DNA of 53,089 bases from an uncultured Bacteroides sp. (GTDB lineage Bacteria; Bacteroidota; Bacteroidia; Bacteroidales; Bacteroidaceae), in contig CALUOU010000006.1 in the NCBI GenBank assembly GCA_944322335.1, positions 1 through 53,089 of the forward strand, in the 5' to 3' direction. Below, one piece after another: positions 53,040 through 53,089 of this stretch. Positions within the stretch are counted from its first letter, which is position 1. Each line of letters opens with the position of its first letter. The translations under genes were made by a program, and so were the position numbers. The notes beneath the pieces were generated by a model. It was given only the letters and a program-made list of their open reading frames with translations. It did no database searches and was not told where the DNA came from.

Positions 53040-53089
53040 ATGTTACTGACCACTACCAACACCATCGAGGGTAAGCGCATTACCCGCTA
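53040..53089 (+). CDS. Start of a YbjQ/UPF0145-like gene (partial, runs off the window)
   Basis: The last 50 nt open with MLLTTTNTIEGKRITR, the typical N-terminus of the small YbjQ/UPF0145 family (about 105 aa), whose role is unclear and which forms pentameric pores in structures. Only 16 residues are visible, so the call rests on this motif alone. Confidence 0.6.
   Translation, partial: MLLTTTNTIEGKRITR

Overview
The window reads as a chromosomal segment of a gut-type Bacteroidales bacterium (Bacteroidaceae-like). The evidence is repeated -7 elements of the Bacteroidetes type TAnnTTTG (often with a TTTG/TTG about 19-20 nt upstream), weak ribosome binding sites, a menF-menD-menB-menC-menE operon, many signal-peptidase-II lipoproteins, BACON repeats, a C10 (streptopain-like) protease, GH2 and GH31 glycosidases, a nucleoside-hydrolase-like DUF1593 protein and an AraC-type membrane regulator. 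No phage, integrase, transposase, tRNA, rRNA or CRISPR was recognised. Species cannot be fixed from the sequence alone.

Layout. 1-9.7 kb: a TPR sensor histidine kinase divergent from aminopeptidase P and a gamma-carbonic-anhydrase-like protein; gltX-waaA; a 7TM-HD phosphodiesterase; a low-molecular-weight tyrosine phosphatase. 9.7-14.1 kb: GH2 enzyme, RadC-family protein, GT2 glycosyltransferase. 14.2-20 kb: C10 protease plus a four-BACON lipoprotein, then a decaying lipoprotein region (a frameshifted gene, a truncated lipoprotein and a 35-nt relic copy). 20-25 kb: a double-DUF1593 protein, a 0.95 kb repeat-rich intergenic region, a LuxR-type regulator, a DUF1349 lipoprotein and a 27-codon lipoprotein stub. 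25-32 kb: efp, rpmH and the menaquinone operon. 32.5-38.9 kb: an ABC exporter (FtsX permease, ATPase, relic second permease) divergent from an NtrC-type regulator and its kinase. 38.9-48.2 kb: DUF3109, gpmI, sufB, cvpA and the rimP-nusA-infB operon. 49-53 kb: an AraC-type membrane regulator, a GH31 enzyme and the start of a YbjQ-like gene.

Two patterns stand out. First, at least four separate intergenic regions carry short tandem arrays whose units have unrelated sequence but almost the same period, 22 or 23 nt: 45-139, 22582-22678, 22815-22931, 32392-32520 and 48529-48625, plus two-copy steps at 22702-22733 and 22777-22805. The unit length is not a multiple of three, there are no CRISPR-like spacers, and the constant period with changing sequence suggests a common generating or binding process. 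I do not know a description of it.

Second, the ABC exporter operon has a near-consensus sigma-54 promoter (36055-36071) with two 17-nt dyads 21 nt apart (36125-36141, 36146-36162) at the usual enhancer distance, and the divergent gene encodes a sigma-54 activator. This makes a self-contained, testable circuit. Other points: the rimP-nusA-infB leader contains an intrinsic-terminator-like hairpin, and sufB is separated from sufC and sufD.
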